A stretch of DNA of 64,000 nt from Algoriphagus sp. AK58. GTDB lineage: Bacteria; Bacteroidota; Bacteroidia; Cytophagales; Cyclobacteriaceae. Below the pieces are notes generated by a model, which was not told the DNA's origin, ran no database searches, and saw only the letters and a program-made list of their open reading frames with translations. Every line of letters starts with the position of its first letter. The first letter of the stretch is position 1. Location: contig NZ_QEIG01000002.1 of NCBI RefSeq assembly GCF_014324365.1, positions 124,001 to 188,000 of the forward strand, read 5' to 3'. Below are positions 61,092 through 64,000 of this stretch, in pieces. A program made the translations under genes and the position numbers.

Positions 61092-61120
61092 TCCTGTCAG
61101 GTGTAGAATGCCTGACAGGA
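61092..61120. repeat. inverted repeat with CCTGTCAGG core
   Basis: TCCTGTCAGG (61092-61101) and CCTGACAGGA (61111-61120) pair perfectly around a 9-base loop. It shares its core with 41396-41428. It could end transcription of the receptor gene, though the following T-run is short (CTTTGCTTT). Confidence 0.65.
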
Positions 61121-61157
61121 CTTTGCTTTAATGCACGCACCATTTTAACTCCCATAT

Positions 61158-62483
61158 ATGAACTTGAAATCCTACTTCTTTTTCTTTGTTTTTATCATAG
61201 GCTCAGGAATATCCCAAGCTCAAAGTTCTAAATACGCGCAGTTAAGCCAGTTTTTAGACTCTTTGGAGGCTAAAGACAAATTCATGGGTACAGTCATGAT
61301 TTCCGAAAATGGAGTTCCCGTATTCCAAAAAGCAGTCGGTTATGCTGATCTCAGTACATCAAAGCCTTTGGAGCTCAACTCTAAGCAACGAATTGGTTCT
61401 GTGACCAAAATGTTTACCGCCGTATTGGTATTTCAAGCCAGTGAAGAAGGTAAACTCAGCTTGGATCAGAAGTTGTCGGACTTTTATCCACAAATACAGA
61501 ATTCCGAAAAGATCAGTATCAGTCAGTTGCTTCAGCACCGCAGCGGGATTTTCAATATTACCAATCGCTTCGATTACAATATCTACCGCACCAAGCCTCA
61601 TACCGAGGAGCAGCTTTTGGCCATGATGATGGAAGGAGGCAGTGTATTTGAGCCGGATTCCAAGGCTGAGTACAGCAACAGTAATTTTATCCTGCTCACT
61701 TTTATTCTGGAGAAGCTCTACGGGAAGTCCTACGAAAACTTACTTCAGGAGCGAATTCTGAGCCCCTTGGAGATGAGAGAAACCTACCTTTTTGGCCCGA
61801 TTTCGGTTGAAAATGGAGAAGCCAAATCTTATCTCTACAATGGCAAGTGGCAGGAGGATTTGGAAGCTCACTCCTCCATACCACTTGGTGCAGGAGCTTT
61901 AACTTCAACCGTAAATGACTTGAATACCTTTGCCCTGGGCTTATTTGGGGGCAAGTTGATTGGACAGGAAAGTCTTGGCAAAATGATAGAGCTGAAAGAT
62001 GGATTTGGAAGTGGGGCGTTTATGATTCCTTTTTATGAAAAAAAGAGCTATGGACACACCGGCGGTATTGACGGATTCCGGGCTTTTTTGTGTTTTTTCC
62101 CGCAAGAAAAGATCTCATTTGCTATCCTGAGCAATGGCATGAATTACAACAATAATGATATTGTGATCGCTGCCATGAGTGCGCAGTTTGGCAAAGAATG
62201 GGAGCTCCCTGAGTTTACTGAAATTGTCATATCGGATGAATTGATGGCCAAATATACCGGAACTTACAGCTCAACTCAGATTCCGCTTCAGCTGACGGTA
62301 GAAAACAAAGGTGGCAAAGTGGCCATTCAGTTGACTGGTCAGCCTCAGGCGGTACTGGAGACGGTAGCCGAGAATAAGTTTGAGCTTAAAGCAGTGAAAG
62401 CCGTGTTCACATTTGATCCGGACCAGGATCAAGTGACGCTCTCACAGGGTCCTGCGAATATTGTGTTTAAGAAGAAGGAATAG
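61158..62483 (+). CDS. secreted serine hydrolase, beta-lactamase/transpeptidase fold
   Basis: A 441-residue exported hydrolase with signal peptide 1-22 (ISQAQ). The active-site motifs of the serine beta-lactamase-like group are all present: SVTK (Ser81, Lys84), Y-S-N at Tyr172-Asn174, and HTGG at 300-303. The C-terminal part (about 350-441) is a small beta domain (YTGTYSSTQIPLQLTVENKGGKVAIQLTGQPQ), as found in D-aminopeptidase/esterase relatives. It may be an esterase or peptidase; beta-lactamase activity should not be assumed. Confidence 0.9.
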   Translation: MNLKSYFFFFVFIIGSGISQAQSSKYAQLSQFLDSLEAKDKFMGTVMISENGVPVFQKAVGYADLSTSKPLELNSKQRIGSVTKMFTAVLVFQASEEGKLSLDQKLSDFYPQIQNSEKISISQLLQHRSGIFNITNRFDYNIYRTKPHTEEQLLAMMMEGGSVFEPDSKAEYSNSNFILLTFILEKLYGKSYENLLQERILSPLEMRETYLFGPISVENGEAKSYLYNGKWQEDLEAHSSIPLGAGALTSTVNDLNTFALGLFGGKLIGQESLGKMIELKDGFGSGAFMIPFYEKKSYGHTGGIDGFRAFLCFFPQEKISFAILSNGMNYNNNDIVIAAMSAQFGKEWELPEFTEIVISDELMAKYTGTYSSTQIPLQLTVENKGGKVAIQLTGQPQAVLETVAENKFELKAVKAVFTFDPDQDQVTLSQGPANIVFKKKE

Positions 62484-62502
62484 TAAAAGCAAAAATCAAG
62501 GC

Positions 62503-62533
62503 AACCGCATCAAAAATCCGATGCGGTTTTTTC
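62503..62533 (+). terminator. terminator after the serine hydrolase gene
   Basis: AACCGCATC (62503-62511) pairs with GATGCGGTT (62520-62528), followed by TTTTCTTTT. Confidence 0.93.
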
Positions 62534-62562
62534 TTTTCTGTCAAAAATCCGAAGTTTAATTT

Positions 62563-63210
62563 ATGGAGCTCTGGGATTTTCATACACACCGATCCGATCA
62601 GCCTTTGGCTATTTTTAATGAGATGGAGCCAAGGAGGAATGTCCAGGCAACATGCTCCATGGGGATTCACCCCTGGGATCTCGATATCCACTGGGAAGAT
62701 AGACTCAGGGTTATCCAGGACATATCCAGTTTGAACTCCCATGTTTTGGCGATAGGTGAAACAGGGTTTGATCGGCTGAAGGGACCTGCTATAGCACTTC
62801 AAAAAGGGGCTTTCTATGCCCAGGCCCGATGGGCGAAAACCCTGGGAATCCCGCTTATTTTCCATTGTGTTAAGGGACATGATCTGCTCTTAGAGTACCT
62901 GAAATCTGAGAGAAATCCGCCGGCTATTATTTGGCATGGGTGGAACCTGAAGCCCGAACTGGCCCGGCAACTTTTGCCTTTCCCCGTGTATTTTTCCTTT
63001 GGGAAGCACCTGCTTCAGGAGGAAAGCAATGCAAGGATTTGGCTGATGGAATGTCCCTCGGAAAGAATCTTTTTTGAAACAGACGACTCAGGTCTGGAAA
63101 TCGGTTCGATTTATCAGGCAGCTTCCCTAATTTTGCGCCTTCCTTTGGAAAGTCTGGCTATGCAGGTCATTTCCAACTGGAATGCAATCTCGAAACGAAA
63201 AATCTCATGA
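62563..63210 (+). CDS. TatD-family metal-dependent hydrolase (divergent, short)
   Basis: A 215-residue amidohydrolase-fold protein related to TatD nucleases/phosphoesterases. Metal-binding blocks are DFHTH (D5, H7, H9), the middle IGETGFDRL glutamate, IPLIFHCVKGHDLLLEYL (His), IIWHGW (His) and FFETDDSGL (Asp). It is about 40-50 residues shorter than typical TatD, with reduced loops. Its stop overlaps the tcdA start (ATGA), so the two are probably translated together. Confidence 0.85.
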   Translation: MELWDFHTHRSDQPLAIFNEMEPRRNVQATCSMGIHPWDLDIHWEDRLRVIQDISSLNSHVLAIGETGFDRLKGPAIALQKGAFYAQARWAKTLGIPLIFHCVKGHDLLLEYLKSERNPPAIIWHGWNLKPELARQLLPFPVYFSFGKHLLQEESNARIWLMECPSERIFFETDDSGLEIGSIYQAASLILRLPLESLAMQVISNWNAISKRKIS

Positions 63211-63932
63211 GTGAATTTGCCTGGCTCAGCCGCACCGAGCTGATCGTAGGAAGGGAAGGACTGGAAAAGTTGGCCTCCAAGCATGTGCTGGTGGTAGGAC
63301 TTGGTGGAGTGGGTTCTTTTGCAGCCGAATTTATCGCCCGATCAGGAGTCGGTGCAATGACTATTATTGATGGGGATACGGTGGACATTTCCAATGTCAA
63401 CCGCCAACTTCCCGCCACACAGCTCAATGTCGGTCAGTCCAAAGCAGAGTGGATGGAGCATCGACTATTGGCAATCAACCCCAACCTTAAGATCACTGCC
63501 ATCCGGAAGTTTCTCAATCCCCATGAAATGACTTCCCTTCTGGAAACCAATGAGTTTGATTATGTGGTGGACTGTATTGACAGCTTTACCCCCAAAATGC
63601 ACCTGATCGAGGGGGCAAAGAAGCGGGGATTCAAGCTTGTCAGTTCTATGGGGGCCGGTGGCAAGGTTGATCCTACTCAGATCAAAGTGGTCGATTTTGG
63701 GGATACTTATCAGTGCAAACTGGCCAAAATGCTAAGAAAACGACTCAAAAGGAGGTCGATTTATGGAGGATTTAAGGCGGTATTTAGTACGGAAGAGGTG
63801 ATCAAAGAAAGTCTGATGCTCACGGATGGCAGCAATTTTAAGAAGTCCGCCTATGGTACCATGTCATTTTTGCCTGCGGCTTTTGGCTGTGCCTGTGCCG
63901 CCACAGTAATCAATGATTTGCTGGCTTCCTGA
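63207..63932 (+). CDS. tcdA: tRNA threonylcarbamoyladenosine dehydratase
   Basis: A 241-residue E1-like ThiF-fold enzyme that cyclises t6A37 in tRNA to ct6A with ATP. The nucleotide loop is VLVVGLGGVGSFAAEFIARSGVG, and the block SNVNRQLPAT and YVVDCIDSFTPKMHLIEGAKKRGFKLVSSMGAGGKVDPT, with CxxA-type end (GCACAATVINDLL), are characteristic of TcdA/CsdL. Length is normal (about 240-270). It is coupled to the TatD-like gene. Confidence 0.94.
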   Translation: MSEFAWLSRTELIVGREGLEKLASKHVLVVGLGGVGSFAAEFIARSGVGAMTIIDGDTVDISNVNRQLPATQLNVGQSKAEWMEHRLLAINPNLKITAIRKFLNPHEMTSLLETNEFDYVVDCIDSFTPKMHLIEGAKKRGFKLVSSMGAGGKVDPTQIKVVDFGDTYQCKLAKMLRKRLKRRSIYGGFKAVFSTEEVIKESLMLTDGSNFKKSAYGTMSFLPAAFGCACAATVINDLLAS

Positions 63933-63962
63933 TCAATGGAAATGATATAAGAATATCAGCAC

Positions 63963-63985
63963 GCCGGTAAAAGCCGGCTTTTTTT
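63963..63985 (+). terminator. terminator after tcdA
   Basis: GCCGG (63963-63967) pairs with CCGGC (63974-63978), followed by TTTTTTT. Confidence 0.87.
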
Positions 63986-64000
63986 GATCCCTGATCTCCA

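Noticed and set aside
61158..62483. Antibiotic-resistance beta-lactamase
   Set aside because: The SxxK, YxN and HTGG motifs fit a broad hydrolase group including esterases and D-peptidases; the extra C-terminal domain argues against a dedicated beta-lactamase.

Overview
The window reads as a single chromosomal segment of a Bacteroidota bacterium, most likely order Cytophagales, family Cyclobacteriaceae (Algoriphagus-like). The evidence is a SusC/SusD pair, many lipoproteins with short lipoboxes, several starts preceded by the Bacteroidota -7 promoter element TAnnTTTG, weak or absent Shine-Dalgarno sequences, and a carotenoid CrtD-like desaturase. The genus is inferred from general protein character, not from a search. 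I see no tRNA, rRNA, CRISPR array, integrase, transposase or prophage genes.

Layout. 1-6.3 kb: end of purU, tag, a small lipoprotein, a NhaD-like antiporter, a glutamate/amino-acid dehydrogenase and anmK. 6.4-14.1 kb: coaX, an outer-membrane protein, a TPR protein, then an envelope cluster lptC - small membrane protein - CNNM/CBS protein - PpiD/SurA-type foldase. 14.1-20.8 kb: DUF493 protein, pterin dehydratase, rsmI, inositol monophosphatase, AEC carrier, two orphan genes, then glyA-tatC-rpiB. 20.9-30.2 kb: AI-2E-type permease, a subtilase lipoprotein, a GT-C-like membrane protein, rbfA with a LolE-type permease, TPR protein, a coiled-coil membrane protein often misnamed as a tRNA methyltransferase, and a SolA-type oxidase. 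30.2-36.2 kb: ABC exporter, methyltransferase, polysaccharide-initiating sugar transferase, universal stress protein, 2H phosphoesterase. 36.6-46.6 kb: the accessory-looking part, with a lone SusC/SusD pair, a DUF202 protein and a minus-strand group of two paralogous cysteine-rich lipoproteins flanking a second subtilase lipoprotein, separated by a spacer full of palindromes. 46.8-64 kb: carotenoid desaturase, ndk, nrnA, three tandem FKBP lipoproteins, a saccharopine-dehydrogenase-like enzyme with deoC, two phosphate-transport-type membrane proteins, tadA, sod, a TonB-dependent receptor, a beta-lactamase-fold hydrolase, a TatD-like hydrolase and tcdA.

Most of the window is housekeeping and envelope biogenesis. 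The parts most worth attention are the lipoprotein-subtilase-lipoprotein group (41.9-46.6 kb) with its direct-repeat promoter region and palindrome-rich spacer, the tandem FKBP lipoproteins with a shared insert, the divergent PiT-like transporter beside a Na/Pi symporter, and several candidate leaderless promoters. I did not find a clear defence or biosynthetic system. Functions are assigned by recognising motifs by eye; no database search was run.
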